From positions 1 through 13,256 of the forward strand of contig JASLFM010000159.1 in the NCBI GenBank assembly GCA_030150585.1: a stretch of 13,256 nucleotides of DNA, given 5' to 3'. The stretch comes from Acidovorax sp. GTDB lineage: Bacteria; Pseudomonadota; Gammaproteobacteria; Burkholderiales; Burkholderiaceae_C. The notes under the pieces are model-generated. The model did not search any database. It saw nothing but the letters and a program-made list of their open reading frames with translations, and had not been told where the DNA came from. Each line of letters starts with the position of its first letter. Positions within the stretch are counted from its first letter, which is position 1. Both the position numbers and the translations under genes were made by a program. Shown here in pieces: positions 1 through 6,456 of the stretch.

Positions 1-128
1 ACCGCGTGCAGCGCCTGCACGGCCCGCAGCACGCTCGGCTCGTCGGGAAACAGCGCGAACACATGGCCCCGGGGGTAGAAGACGCCGCGCATGGTGGTCA
101 TGCGGGCATCGAGGACAAGAGGTTTCAT
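1..128 (-). CDS. Hypothetical protein, N-terminal fragment (runs off left edge)
   Basis: Only the first 42 codons are inside the window. The minus-strand translation starts MKPLVLDARMTTMRGVFYPR and continues through a GHVFALFPDE segment without a stop. The ATG at 128-126 is supported by a strong Shine-Dalgarno, GGGAGAAGG on the minus strand (plus positions 132-140), five to six bases upstream. I do not recognise the family, and the fragment shows no signal peptide, membrane segment or metal motif. It lies 134 bases downstream of the CoA-transferase-like gene on the same strand, so the two could be co-transcribed. Its own good ribosome binding site is in contrast to most genes here. That this is a real gene is fairly sure; its function is unknown. 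Confidence 0.7.
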   Translation of the reverse strand, partial: MKPLVLDARMTTMRGVFYPRGHVFALFPDEPSVLRAVQALHA

Positions 129-185
129 GGGCCTTCTCCCAATCCGTGGAGGATGCTCCCATTGAACTCCCAAGCCCCTTGCGCT

Positions 186-197
186 GCCAGCGCTGGC
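186..197. repeat. 12-bp perfect palindrome in the intergenic gap
   Basis: GCCAGCGCTGGC is its own reverse complement. It lies between the stop of the CoA-transferase-like gene (263) and the start of the left-edge gene (128), both on the minus strand. It could form a short hairpin in the transcript or be an operator. There is no T-run after it on the minus strand, so it is not a standard terminator. In GC-rich DNA such a palindrome can also arise by chance. Confidence 0.35.
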
Positions 198-262
198 GGT
201 GTGGATGTGTGTCAAGGTGTTGCCCCGTCGGCGCACGCAGCAGGTTCCGATCGGCAGGCGGG

Positions 263-1153
263 CTACGTCAATGTGTGCAGCGGGATGTCCTGCGCTTGCG
301 CAAGTGCGTCGAGCTGCGCGCGCGTACACCCTGCGAGAAAGGCCGCGATGGCCTCATGCACTGCCGGCGCCCGCAGCGATGCCCCGTCGCCCTGCGGGGG
401 CAGACCGGCGGCAGCGCACAGCCGTGCGGCGAAATGCGGTTCCAGCGCGGCCACAGCCACGCGGCCGTCGGCGCAGGGGTAGACGCGGTAGCCCGCATGC
501 GCGCCGCCCACATCGCCGTCGGGTGTCGTAAGGCCCCAGCCGCGCGGCTGGGCCAGCCAGGCGGCAGCATCGGCCAGGGCCACCTCGATGCACACGCCAT
601 GCCCGTCCTGGGCGCGCGCGAGCAGGGCCTGCAGTACGGCTTCGCTGGCCATGAGCGCGCCGCCCATGTCGGCGTAGAGCGTGGGTGGCATGGCGGTGCC
701 TGTGACCAGGCCGGCATCGGCCAGGTAGGTCAGGTCGTGCCCGGGCTCCTCGGCCCGGGGACTTGGCGCACCCACGATGCGCACCAGCGACAGGCGCGGC
801 CAGCGCGCCCGCAGCGCTTCCCAGCCCAAGCCCAGCTTGGCCAGCGCCGACGGGCGGAACGAGGTGATAAGCACGTCGGTGCGCGCCAGTTCGGCTTGCA
901 GCGCGGCCTGGCCCTCAGCGGTCTTGAGATGGGCCTGCAGCACCCGGATGCCTTCGTGCAGCGCGCCGTAGGCTGACGGGCTGTAGAGGGCCATGGGGTC
1001 GGCGCTGGATTGCCCCTCGGCCGCCAGCGGCTCCAGCTTGGTGCACTCTGCGCCGAGTGCGCGGCAGCGCATCAGGGCGGCGGGGCCGGGCAAGTTCAGC
1101 GCGAGGCTCAGGACGCGCACATTGCGCAGCGGTTGGGGCAGGGCGGTGGTCAT
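263..1153 (-). CDS. Short family III CoA-transferase / alpha-methylacyl-CoA racemase-like protein (CaiB/BaiF family)
   Basis: A 296-residue protein of the CaiB/BaiF family, which transfers CoA between acyl groups or racemises 2-methylacyl-CoA esters in the cytoplasm. Visible features are the N-terminal CoA-binding segment (VRVLSLALNLPGPAAL, about 13-28), the LGAECTKLEP strand (33-42), GHDLTYLADAG (138-148), LYADMGGAL (159-167) and YRVYPCADGRVAVAALEPHF (222-241). By analogy with alpha-methylacyl-CoA racemase, H139, D162 and E238 sit where the catalytic His, Asp and Glu are expected, so a racemase-like activity is more likely than formyl-CoA transfer. It is some 60-100 residues shorter than typical members (about 360-400), mainly in the middle and the C-terminus. 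The ATG at 1153 starts just before the conserved N-terminus; the open frame continues further upstream but only as an antisense shadow of the neighbouring dioxygenase. No clear Shine-Dalgarno is visible. It is divergent from the dioxygenase. Substrate unknown. Confidence 0.85.
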   Translation of the reverse strand: MTTALPQPLRNVRVLSLALNLPGPAALMRCRALGAECTKLEPLAAEGQSSADPMALYSPSAYGALHEGIRVLQAHLKTAEGQAALQAELARTDVLITSFRPSALAKLGLGWEALRARWPRLSLVRIVGAPSPRAEEPGHDLTYLADAGLVTGTAMPPTLYADMGGALMASEAVLQALLARAQDGHGVCIEVALADAAAWLAQPRGWGLTTPDGDVGGAHAGYRVYPCADGRVAVAALEPHFAARLCAAAGLPPQGDGASLRAPAVHEAIAAFLAGCTRAQLDALAQAQDIPLHTLT

Positions 1154-1235
1154 GGTCTGGAAAGGAAAAGGCTGCCGGAACTTCGGCAGAGTGCGAAACT
1201 CGCTCCCTAGGTTATACAGAAACCTACCCCCCAGA
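1154..1235. promoter_or_regulatory. Divergent promoter region, CoA-transferase-like gene / dioxygenase
   Basis: This 82-base gap separates two divergent genes and should hold promoters for both. The only AT-rich core is at 1211-1218. Read on the minus strand it gives TATAAC, a fair -10 for the CoA-transferase-like gene with a leader of about 50 bases. Read on the plus strand it gives TATACA, which would leave a very short leader for an ATG at 1236. No convincing -35 hexamer at normal spacing was found for either. The assignment is tentative. Confidence 0.3.
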
Positions 1236-2156
1236 ATGCAGCGCAGAACCACGTTGGCGGCCTTGGCCGGCCTTGCCAGTTTGTCAGGAGTTTCCATGAC
1301 CTCTATGTCCCAAGCCGTTGCCGCGACCTTGCTGCAGTCGCTCAAGCCCTCGCCCCGGATGCCCGTGCTGTTCGTGGGCCACGGCAGTCCCATGAACGCG
1401 ATCGAGGACAACGCCTGGCGCCGCAGCTGGCAGGCCCTGGGCGCCGAGCTGCTGGCGCGGGCCGAGCGGCCCCAGCTGATCCTGTGCGTGTCGGCCCACT
1501 GGCTCACGCGCGGCGGCTGGCAGATCACGGGCATTGCGAACCCCAAGACCATCCACGACTTCGGCGGCTTTCCGCAGGCGCTGTTCGACCAGCAGTACCC
1601 GGCGCCTGGTGCGCCCGCCGTGGCGCGCAGCCTCGCGCAGGAGTTGAGGTCGCCTGCCACGGGCGGCGCGCTGGGGGTGGACGAAGGAGAGTGGGGGCTG
1701 GACCATGGCACCTGGTCGGTGCTCCAGCCCATGTTCCCGAAGGCGGACATTCCGGTGCTCCAGCTCAGCATGGACTACGCCCGGGCGCCGGCGGAGCACT
1801 ATGCGCTGGGCCAGCAGTTGCAGAAGCTGCGCGATCGGGGCGTGCTCATCGTGGGCAGCGGCAACATCGTGCACAACCTGCGCGCCACGCGGCGCGGCAC
1901 CGGGCCCAACGAGGCCTATGACTGGGCGGTGGAGTTCGATGCCGTGGTGCAGGACCAGATCAAGAAGGGCCAGCTCGACGCGCTGTCACGCTTCCAGGCG
2001 CTCGGCCCCGTGGCCCAGCAGGCCCACCCCACGCACGAGCACTATCTGCCGCTGCTTTATGCGGCCGGCGCCGCGCGCACGGACGAGATGCCGCGTTTCT
2101 TCAACACGGGTTTCCAGTCGGCCTCGATCTCGATGCGCTCGGTGTTGTGGGGATAG
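1236..2156 (+). CDS. ygiD: DODA-type extradiol aromatic ring-opening dioxygenase (YgiD family), possible Tat signal
   Basis: A 306-residue member of the class III extradiol (LigB-like) dioxygenase family that includes E. coli YgiD and plant 4,5-DOPA dioxygenase. Conserved histidines are visible in order: VGHGSPMN (H49), CVSAHW (H88), LDHGTW (H157), GSGNIVHNL (H213) and PTHEHYLPL (H267, with H269). H49, H88 and probably H213 or H157 form the metal site, and the HEHYLPL segment is the family's C-terminal active-site signature. From residue 42 (MPVLFVGHG) onward it has E. coli YgiD length; the first 30-40 residues are extra. They begin MQRRTTLAALAGLASLSG, a Tat-like twin-arginine plus hydrophobic stretch, with a possible AVA/A cleavage near 30. 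A second in-frame ATG at 1296 (M21) has a good AGGAG five bases upstream (1286-1290), whereas 1236 has none. If 1296 is used the protein is 286 residues and cytosolic. Physiological substrate unknown. Confidence 0.85.
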   Translation: MQRRTTLAALAGLASLSGVSMTSMSQAVAATLLQSLKPSPRMPVLFVGHGSPMNAIEDNAWRRSWQALGAELLARAERPQLILCVSAHWLTRGGWQITGIANPKTIHDFGGFPQALFDQQYPAPGAPAVARSLAQELRSPATGGALGVDEGEWGLDHGTWSVLQPMFPKADIPVLQLSMDYARAPAEHYALGQQLQKLRDRGVLIVGSGNIVHNLRATRRGTGPNEAYDWAVEFDAVVQDQIKKGQLDALSRFQALGPVAQQAHPTHEHYLPLLYAAGAARTDEMPRFFNTGFQSASISMRSVLWG

Positions 2157-2217
2157 TTGCTCCTGTTTCAGGAGCTGCCAGCGTCGGATGTACAGGCGCT
2201 CCAGGCTGAAAAGGCGC
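2157..2217 (+). repeat. Dispersed intergenic repeat-like element with perfect 7-bp hairpin
   Basis: The stretch after the dioxygenase stop begins with GCTCCTG TTT CAGGAGC (2159-2175), a perfect 7-bp stem with a three-base loop. It is followed by CTGCCAGCG, then CAGGCGCTCCAGGCTGAAAA. This pattern (GCTCCTG, an AGCTGC core, AGCG...CGCT, then AGGC-AAAA) resembles a short intergenic repeat I recall from many Comamonadaceae genomes. Only one copy is in the window, so its repeated nature cannot be shown here. It sits directly before the terminator between two convergent genes, a common location for such elements. Confidence 0.45.
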
Positions 2218-2245
2218 AAAAAAACCGCCCCGGGGGCGGTTTTTT
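2218..2245. terminator. Bidirectional intrinsic terminator between convergent genes
   Basis: AAAACCGCCC (2221-2230), a three-base CGG loop, then GGGCGGTTTT give a 10-bp perfect stem (6 GC pairs plus 4 A-T pairs). It is flanked by seven As on the left (2218-2224) and six Ts on the right (2240-2245). It can therefore terminate the dioxygenase transcript on the plus strand and the aminotransferase transcript on the minus strand, whose stop is at 2262. Confidence 0.9.
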
Positions 2246-2261
2246 GGGGAGCGGCGAAGGC

Positions 2262-3458
2262 TCAGACCACTTTGGCGATGGCCTGGCAGACGTAGTCGAT
2301 GTTCTTGCTGTTGAGCGCGGCCACGCACATGCGGCCCGTGTCGGTGCCGTACACGCCGAACTCGGTGCGCAGGCGCACCATCTGCTCCTTGCTGAGGCCG
2401 GAGTAGCTGAACATGCCGATCTGTTGCGTGATGAAGGACATGTCCTGCTGCACGCCGGCGGCCTTGAGGCCGTTCACGAGCTTCTGGCGCATGGCCTTGA
2501 TGCGCACGCGCATTTCGCCCAGTTCCTTTTCCCACAGGGCACGCAGCTCGGGGTTGTTCAGCACGGCTGCGACCACCGCGCCGCCGTGGGTGGGCGGGTT
2601 AGAGTAGTTGGTGCGGATGGCGATCTTGAGCTGGGAGAGCACGCGGGCGGCTTCTTCCTTGTTCTCGCACAGCACGGACAGGGCGCCCACGCGCTCGCCG
2701 TAGAGGCTGAAGCTCTTGGAGAAGGAGGTGGACACGAAAAAGGTCAGGCCCGAGGCCACGAACTTGCCGATCACGGCACCGTCTTCGGCGATGCCGTTGC
2801 CGAAGCCCTGGTAGGCCATGTCGAGGAAGGGGGTCAGGCCCTTGGCCTTGACGGCGGCGATGACCTGGTCCCACTGCGCGGGCGTGATGTCGTAGCCCGT
2901 GGGGTTGTGGCAGCAGGCGTGCAGCACGACGATGGTGCCGGGGGCCGCGGCGTTCAGGCTGGCCAGCATGCCGTCGAAATTGACGCCGCGCTTGGCCGGG
3001 TCGTAGTAGGCGTAGGTGTCGACCGTGAAACCGGCGTTGGTGAACAGTGCACGGTGGTTTTCCCAGCTCGGGTCGGAGATCAGCACCTTGGCGTTGGGGC
3101 TGACCCGCTTGAGGAAGTCGGCGCCGATCTTCAGGCCGCCCGTGCCGCCCAGGGCCTGTACCGTGGCCACGCGGCCGGAGGTCACCGGCTCGGAGTCGGC
3201 GCCGAACACCAGGCCCTTGACGGCGTTGTCATAGGCAGCGATACCGTCGATGGGCAGGTAGCCGCGCGCAGCGGGCTTTTCCATCATGGCCTTCTCGGCG
3301 GCCTGCACGCAGGCCAGTAGCGGCAGCTTGCCGTTGTCGTCGAAATACACGCCCACGCCCAGGTTGACTTTGGCGGGATTGGTGTCGGCGGCAAATTGCT
3401 CGTTCAGACCCAGGATCGGGTCGCGGGGGGCCATTTCGACGGCGGAGAACAGAGACAT
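2262..3458 (-). CDS. Aspartate/aromatic amino acid aminotransferase (class I, AspC/TyrB type)
   Basis: A 398-residue PLP enzyme that moves amino groups between aspartate or aromatic amino acids and 2-oxoglutarate in the cytoplasm. It resembles E. coli AspC (396) along its full length. Visible residues: GGTGGLK phosphate-binding loop (104-110), SDPSW with W131 (cofactor-stacking), HACCHNPTG with N185, DMAYQGF with D213 and Y216, TSFSKSFSLYGERVG with the Schiff-base lysine K248 and R256, AIRTNYSNPPTHG with R282 (side-chain carboxylate binding from the other subunit), and TGRMCVA with R376 (alpha-carboxylate binding). The ATG at 3458 has GAGGA six bases upstream and gives the family N-terminus MSLFSAVEMAPRDPILGL. 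AspC and TyrB cannot be separated safely from sequence alone, so no symbol is given. It is transcribed divergently from uvrB and ends at a shared bidirectional terminator. Confidence 0.95.
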   Translation of the reverse strand: MSLFSAVEMAPRDPILGLNEQFAADTNPAKVNLGVGVYFDDNGKLPLLACVQAAEKAMMEKPAARGYLPIDGIAAYDNAVKGLVFGADSEPVTSGRVATVQALGGTGGLKIGADFLKRVSPNAKVLISDPSWENHRALFTNAGFTVDTYAYYDPAKRGVNFDGMLASLNAAAPGTIVVLHACCHNPTGYDITPAQWDQVIAAVKAKGLTPFLDMAYQGFGNGIAEDGAVIGKFVASGLTFFVSTSFSKSFSLYGERVGALSVLCENKEEAARVLSQLKIAIRTNYSNPPTHGGAVVAAVLNNPELRALWEKELGEMRVRIKAMRQKLVNGLKAAGVQQDMSFITQQIGMFSYSGLSKEQMVRLRTEFGVYGTDTGRMCVAALNSKNIDYVCQAIAKVV

Positions 3459-3568
3459 GAAAAATCCTCGGGAGGGTGGAAATCTGGTGGCGCGACCCCA
3501 GCTACGGTAGGCTTTCGGGTCAACCTTCAATTTTAACGGCCCATGCCCGCCGGCCGTGCACATGTTCC
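3459..3568. promoter_or_regulatory. Divergent promoter region, aminotransferase / uvrB
   Basis: The 110-base gap must carry promoters for both genes. On the minus strand TTGAAG followed by a TACCGT at 15-base spacing is a weak candidate for the aminotransferase. On the plus strand the AT-rich TTCAATTTTAAC (3526-3537) is the only -10-like stretch before uvrB. I looked for a LexA box (CTGT-N8-ACAG) and found none. A 9-base palindrome, CTACGGTAG, lies at 3502-3510. All of these are weak. Confidence 0.3.
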
Positions 3569-5662
3569 ATGCAAGAAGTTCATAACCCGCCGGCTTCGGA
3601 GCCGGCCCAGGGGCAATTCGTCGAGTATCCGGGCTCGCCGTTCCAGCTCTTCCAGCCGTACCCGCCCAGCGGCGACCAGCCCGAGGCGATCGCGAAGCTG
3701 GTCGAGGGCGTGAACGACGGAGAGTCCTTCCAGACCCTGCTGGGCGTGACGGGCTCGGGCAAGACCTTCACCATGGCCAACGTGATCGCGCGGCTGGGCC
3801 GCCCGGCCATCGTGTTCGCGCCCAACAAGACGCTGGCGGCCCAGCTCTACAGCGAGTTCCGCGAGTTCTTCCCCAGGAACGCCGTGGAGTACTTCGTGAG
3901 CTACTACGACTACTACCAGCCCGAAGCCTATGTGCCGCAGCGCGACCTGTTCATCGAGAAGGACAGTGCCATCAACGAGCACATCGAGCAGATGCGCCTG
4001 TCGTGCACCAAGAGCCTGATGGAGCGGCGCGACGTGGTCATTGTGGCTACGGTGTCGGCTATCTACGGCATTGGCGAGCCCGAGAGCTACCACCGCATGG
4101 TGATGACGCTGCGCGTGGGCGACAAGCTGGGCCAGCGCGACGTGATTGCGCAGCTCATCCGCATGCAGTACCAGCGCAATGAGCAGGACTTCGCGCGCGG
4201 CAAGTTCCGTGTGCGCGGCGACACCATCGATGTCTTCCCCGCAGAGCATTCGGAGCTGGCCATCCGCATCGAGCTGTTCGACGACGAGGTCGAGAGCCTG
4301 CAATTGTTCGATCCGCTCACGGGCCGCATCAGGCAGAAGATTCCGCGCTTCACGGTCTACCCGAGCAGCCACTACGTCACGCCGCGCGACAAGGTGCTGG
4401 CCGCCGTCGAGACGATCAAGCAGGAACTGGCAGAGCGTCTCCAGCAGTTGCTGGCGGATGGCAAGCTCGTCGAGGCACAGCGTCTGGAGCAGCGTACGCG
4501 CTTCGACCTGGAGATGCTCAGCGAGGTGGGGCATTGCAAGGGCATTGAGAATTACACGCGCCACCTCTCGGGCGCCGCGCCCGGCGATCCGCCCAGTACG
4601 CTGACCGACTACCTGCCCAAGGATGCGCTCATGTTCCTGGACGAAAGCCACCAGATGATTGGTCAGCTCTCCGCCATGTACAACGGCGACCGAGCGCGCA
4701 AGACCACGCTGGTCGAATATGGCTTTCGCCTGCCGTCGGCACTGGACAACCGGCCGCTCAAGTTCGAGGAATTCGAGCAGCGCATGCGCCAGGTGGTCTT
4801 CGTGTCAGCCACGCCGGCCGACTACGAGAAACAGCATTCGGGCCAGGTCGTGGACCAGGTGGTGCGCCCCACGGGCCTCGTGGACCCCGAGGTGGAAGTT
4901 CGGCCCGCGACCCACCAGGTGGACGACGTGCTGCAGGAGATTCGCACCCGCGTTGAATTGGGTGAGCGCGTGCTCATCACCACGCTCACTAAGCGCATGG
5001 CCGAGCAACTCACCGATTACTTGACCGACAACGGCGTGAAGGTGCGCTATCTGCATTCCGATGTGGACACCGTGGAGCGCGTGGAAATCATCCGCGACCT
5101 GCGTTTGGGCACGTTCGACGTGCTCGTGGGCATCAACCTGCTGCGCGAGGGGCTGGATATCCCCGAGGTGTCGCTCGTGGCCATCCTTGACGCGGACAAG
5201 GAGGGCTTCCTGCGCGCCGAGCGCAGCCTGATCCAGACCATCGGCCGCGCGGCGCGCAATCTGAACGGCAAGGCCATCCTCTACGCCGACCGCATCACCG
5301 AGTCGATGAAAAAAGCCATCGGCGAGACGGAACGCCGGCGGGCCAAACAGATCGCACACAACGAAGCCCATGGAATCCAGCCGCGCGCGATTGTCAAGCA
5401 GGTGAAAGACCTGATTGATGGCGTCTACAGCGAGAAAGCCGGCAAGGATGCCGAGCGGCTCGAACAAGAGGCGCTGCAGCGCGCGCGGGTCGAGGACATG
5501 TCCGAAAAGGACATTGCCCGCGAGATCAGGCGGCTGGAAAAGCAGATGCTGGAGCATGCGCGCAACCTTGAATTCGAGCAGGCGGCGCGCGTGCGCGACC
5601 AGCTCGCGCGGCTCAAGGACCAGGCCTTCGGTGCCCATGGCGATGACCACGTCGCGGCGTAG
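3569..5662 (+). CDS. uvrB: UvrABC excinuclease subunit B
   Basis: A 697-residue UvrB, the damage-verification helicase of nucleotide excision repair. It is loaded on DNA by UvrA and then recruits UvrC for incision. Seen in order: Walker A GVTGSGKT (59-66, K65); the beta-hairpin that clamps DNA, with its run of tyrosines YYDYYQPEAYVP (112-123) and RDLFIEKDSAINEHIEQMR after it; the Walker B/DESH box (LDESHQ, 357-362); helicase motif VI QTIGRAARN (556-564); and a C-terminal UVR motif (about 646-681) that contacts UvrC. Domain order and length match the family. The ATG at 3569 is the only Met before the conserved core, but no Shine-Dalgarno is visible upstream. It is a single-gene unit, divergent from the aminotransferase and followed by the separately regulated isc locus. 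The lack of a visible LexA box argues against classic SOS induction here. Confidence 0.98.
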   Translation: MQEVHNPPASEPAQGQFVEYPGSPFQLFQPYPPSGDQPEAIAKLVEGVNDGESFQTLLGVTGSGKTFTMANVIARLGRPAIVFAPNKTLAAQLYSEFREFFPRNAVEYFVSYYDYYQPEAYVPQRDLFIEKDSAINEHIEQMRLSCTKSLMERRDVVIVATVSAIYGIGEPESYHRMVMTLRVGDKLGQRDVIAQLIRMQYQRNEQDFARGKFRVRGDTIDVFPAEHSELAIRIELFDDEVESLQLFDPLTGRIRQKIPRFTVYPSSHYVTPRDKVLAAVETIKQELAERLQQLLADGKLVEAQRLEQRTRFDLEMLSEVGHCKGIENYTRHLSGAAPGDPPSTLTDYLPKDALMFLDESHQMIGQLSAMYNGDRARKTTLVEYGFRLPSALDNRPLKFEEFEQRMRQVVFVSATPADYEKQHSGQVVDQVVRPTGLVDPEVEVRPATHQVDDVLQEIRTRVELGERVLITTLTKRMAEQLTDYLTDNGVKVRYLHSDVDTVERVEIIRDLRLGTFDVLVGINLLREGLDIPEVSLVAILDADKEGFLRAERSLIQTIGRAARNLNGKAILYADRITESMKKAIGETERRRAKQIAHNEAHGIQPRAIVKQVKDLIDGVYSEKAGKDAERLEQEALQRARVEDMSEKDIAREIRRLEKQMLEHARNLEFEQAARVRDQLARLKDQAFGAHGDDHVAA

Positions 5663-5708
5663 GAAATGGGGCCGGGGCGGTTTACCCGACAAAAACGATA
5701 GGGATTTG

Positions 5709-5717
5709 TGCTATACT
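5709..5717 (+). promoter_or_regulatory. Extended -10 promoter of iscR
   Basis: TGCTATACT is an extended -10 (TG-n-TATACT, hexamer at 5712-5717, 5/6 match to TATAAT). No good -35 is found at 16-18 bases, which fits an extended -10 promoter. Transcription would start near 5724, giving a leader of about 150 bases before the iscR ATG. Confidence 0.65.
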
Positions 5718-5737
5718 TGGGTGAAACACTCAACAAA
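5713..5737 (+). promoter_or_regulatory. IscR Type 1-like operator overlapping the iscR -10
   Basis: Half-sites ATACTTGGGT and ACTCAACAAA flank a GAAAC centre, an imperfect 25-base palindrome. By my comparison with the E. coli Type 1 IscR consensus (ATA-S-YYGACT ... AGTC-RR-S-TAT) about 20 of 25 positions agree. The mismatches are mainly in the inner GACT/AGTC boxes and the last few bases. The site overlaps the -10 and the predicted start, so [2Fe-2S]-IscR bound here should block RNA polymerase. This is the expected autorepression arrangement. Confidence 0.65.
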
Positions 5738-5762
5738 ACAGCCCGATGAAGAAGGGATCCGT

Positions 5763-5829
5763 GCCTGAAGCAGGCCGGAGCAAGGGGCGGAGACGGTGCC
5801 GTGCATGCTCCCGTATGGTTTCCATGCGG
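5763..5829 (+). other. Structured iscR 5' leader with two short hairpins
   Basis: The predicted iscR leader holds GCCTG AAG CAGGC (5763-5775, perfect 5-bp stem) and CCGTATGG TTT CCATGCGG (5811-5829, 8-bp stem with one G-T pair). Neither is followed by a T-run, so they are not terminators. The rest of the 212-base uvrB-iscR gap holds the promoter and operator described separately, and no terminator for uvrB is evident. Confidence 0.4.
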
Positions 5830-5874
5830 CCGCAGCGGCGTTTCCATAACGAACAAGCCATAAAGGAGCTTGCG

Positions 5875-6411
5875 ATGCGTCTCACAACCAAAGGCCGTTT
5901 TGCGGTCACCGCCATGATCGATCTGGCCCTGCGCCAGAACAACGGCCCCGTTACCCTGGCGGCCATCAGCCAGCGCCAGCAGATTTCGCTGTCCTACCTG
6001 GAACAGCTGTTCGGCAAGCTGCGCCGCCATGAACTGGTGGAGTCCACGCGCGGCCCGGGCGGCGGCTACACGCTGGCCCGCAAGGCGGCCGACATTACTG
6101 TGGCCGACATCATCGTTTCGGTGGACGAGCCCATCGACGCCACCCAGTGTGGCGGCAAGGAGAACTGCCTGGGCGAGGCCGGCCGTTGCATGACGCACGA
6201 GCTTTGGGCCGCGCTGAACCAGCGCATGGTGGAGTTCCTGGATTCCGTCACATTGCAAAAGCTGGTGGACGAGCAACTCGCCAAGGGTGTGCAGATCGAA
6301 GACAAGCCCGTGGTGCGCCGTGCCATTTCGACGACCCCGGTCGTCAAGCCCATCCGCGTCAATGCGCCGAATTCGGTGTTCGCCCTGGGCAACGCCTTCG
6401 CCAAGTCCTGA
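5875..6411 (+). CDS. iscR: Fe-S cluster assembly transcriptional regulator IscR
   Basis: A 178-residue Rrf2-family winged-helix regulator that senses Fe-S supply by binding a [2Fe-2S] cluster. The helix-turn-helix region (about 27-60) contains ISLSYLEQLFGKLRR with S40, E43 and Q44, the residues that read IscR DNA sites. The wing contains STRGPGGGY (58-66). Cluster ligands are C92, C98, C105 and H108. Spacing between the second and third Cys is one residue longer than in E. coli (C92/C98/C104/H107), and the C-terminal tail makes it about 16 residues longer than the E. coli protein. The ATG at 5875 gives the family start MRLTTKGRFAV and has AAGGAG upstream. The frame stays open to an ATG at 5746, but that start has no ribosome binding site. 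It is first in the isc gene string, under an IscR-like operator, so autoregulated. Confidence 0.97.
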   Translation: MRLTTKGRFAVTAMIDLALRQNNGPVTLAAISQRQQISLSYLEQLFGKLRRHELVESTRGPGGGYTLARKAADITVADIIVSVDEPIDATQCGGKENCLGEAGRCMTHELWAALNQRMVEFLDSVTLQKLVDEQLAKGVQIEDKPVVRRAISTTPVVKPIRVNAPNSVFALGNAFAKS

Positions 6412-6420
6412 TATTCCCCT

Positions 6421-6440
6421 GGCCGCGCGGTGCGCGGGCC
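6421..6440 (+). other. GC-rich hairpin after iscR
   Basis: GGCCGCGC GGT GCGC-G-GGCC can fold into an 8-bp stem with one bulged G. It starts nine bases after the iscR stop and lies just before the terminator hairpin at 6457. It could protect the iscR 3' end from exonucleases. Confidence 0.45.
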
Positions 6441-6456
6441 GTTGGCCCCGTTCACC

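Noticed and set aside
187..215. Promoter for the left-edge gene with a perfect TTGACA on the minus strand (210-215)
   Set aside because: The -35 is ideal, but the sequence at 16-18 base spacing (around 186-193) is GC-rich with no -10-like hexamer.
1154..1771. Upstream extension of the minus-strand frame that contains the CoA-transferase-like gene
   Set aside because: It is antisense to the well-supported dioxygenase, and the family homology begins only at the Met at 1153. The extra sequence has no recognisable domain.
2157..3320. Long plus-strand open frame opposite the aminotransferase
   Set aside because: It is the high-GC antisense shadow of a gene with all catalytic residues intact. Its translation is rich in His, Gly and Ala, with no family signature.
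3459..3568. LexA/SOS box upstream of uvrB
   Set aside because: No CTGT-N8-ACAG-like palindrome was found in the gap on reading it by eye.
3533..5692. Long minus-strand open frames opposite uvrB (3533-4651, 4805-5692)
   Set aside because: They are antisense shadows of uvrB; their His/Leu/Ala-rich compositions are typical of reverse frames of GC-rich genes.
5746..5874. N-terminal 43-residue extension of IscR from the ATG at 5746
   Set aside because: No ribosome binding site, and Arg/Lys-rich sequence unlike IscR. The ATG at 5875 has AAGGAG and the exact family N-terminus.
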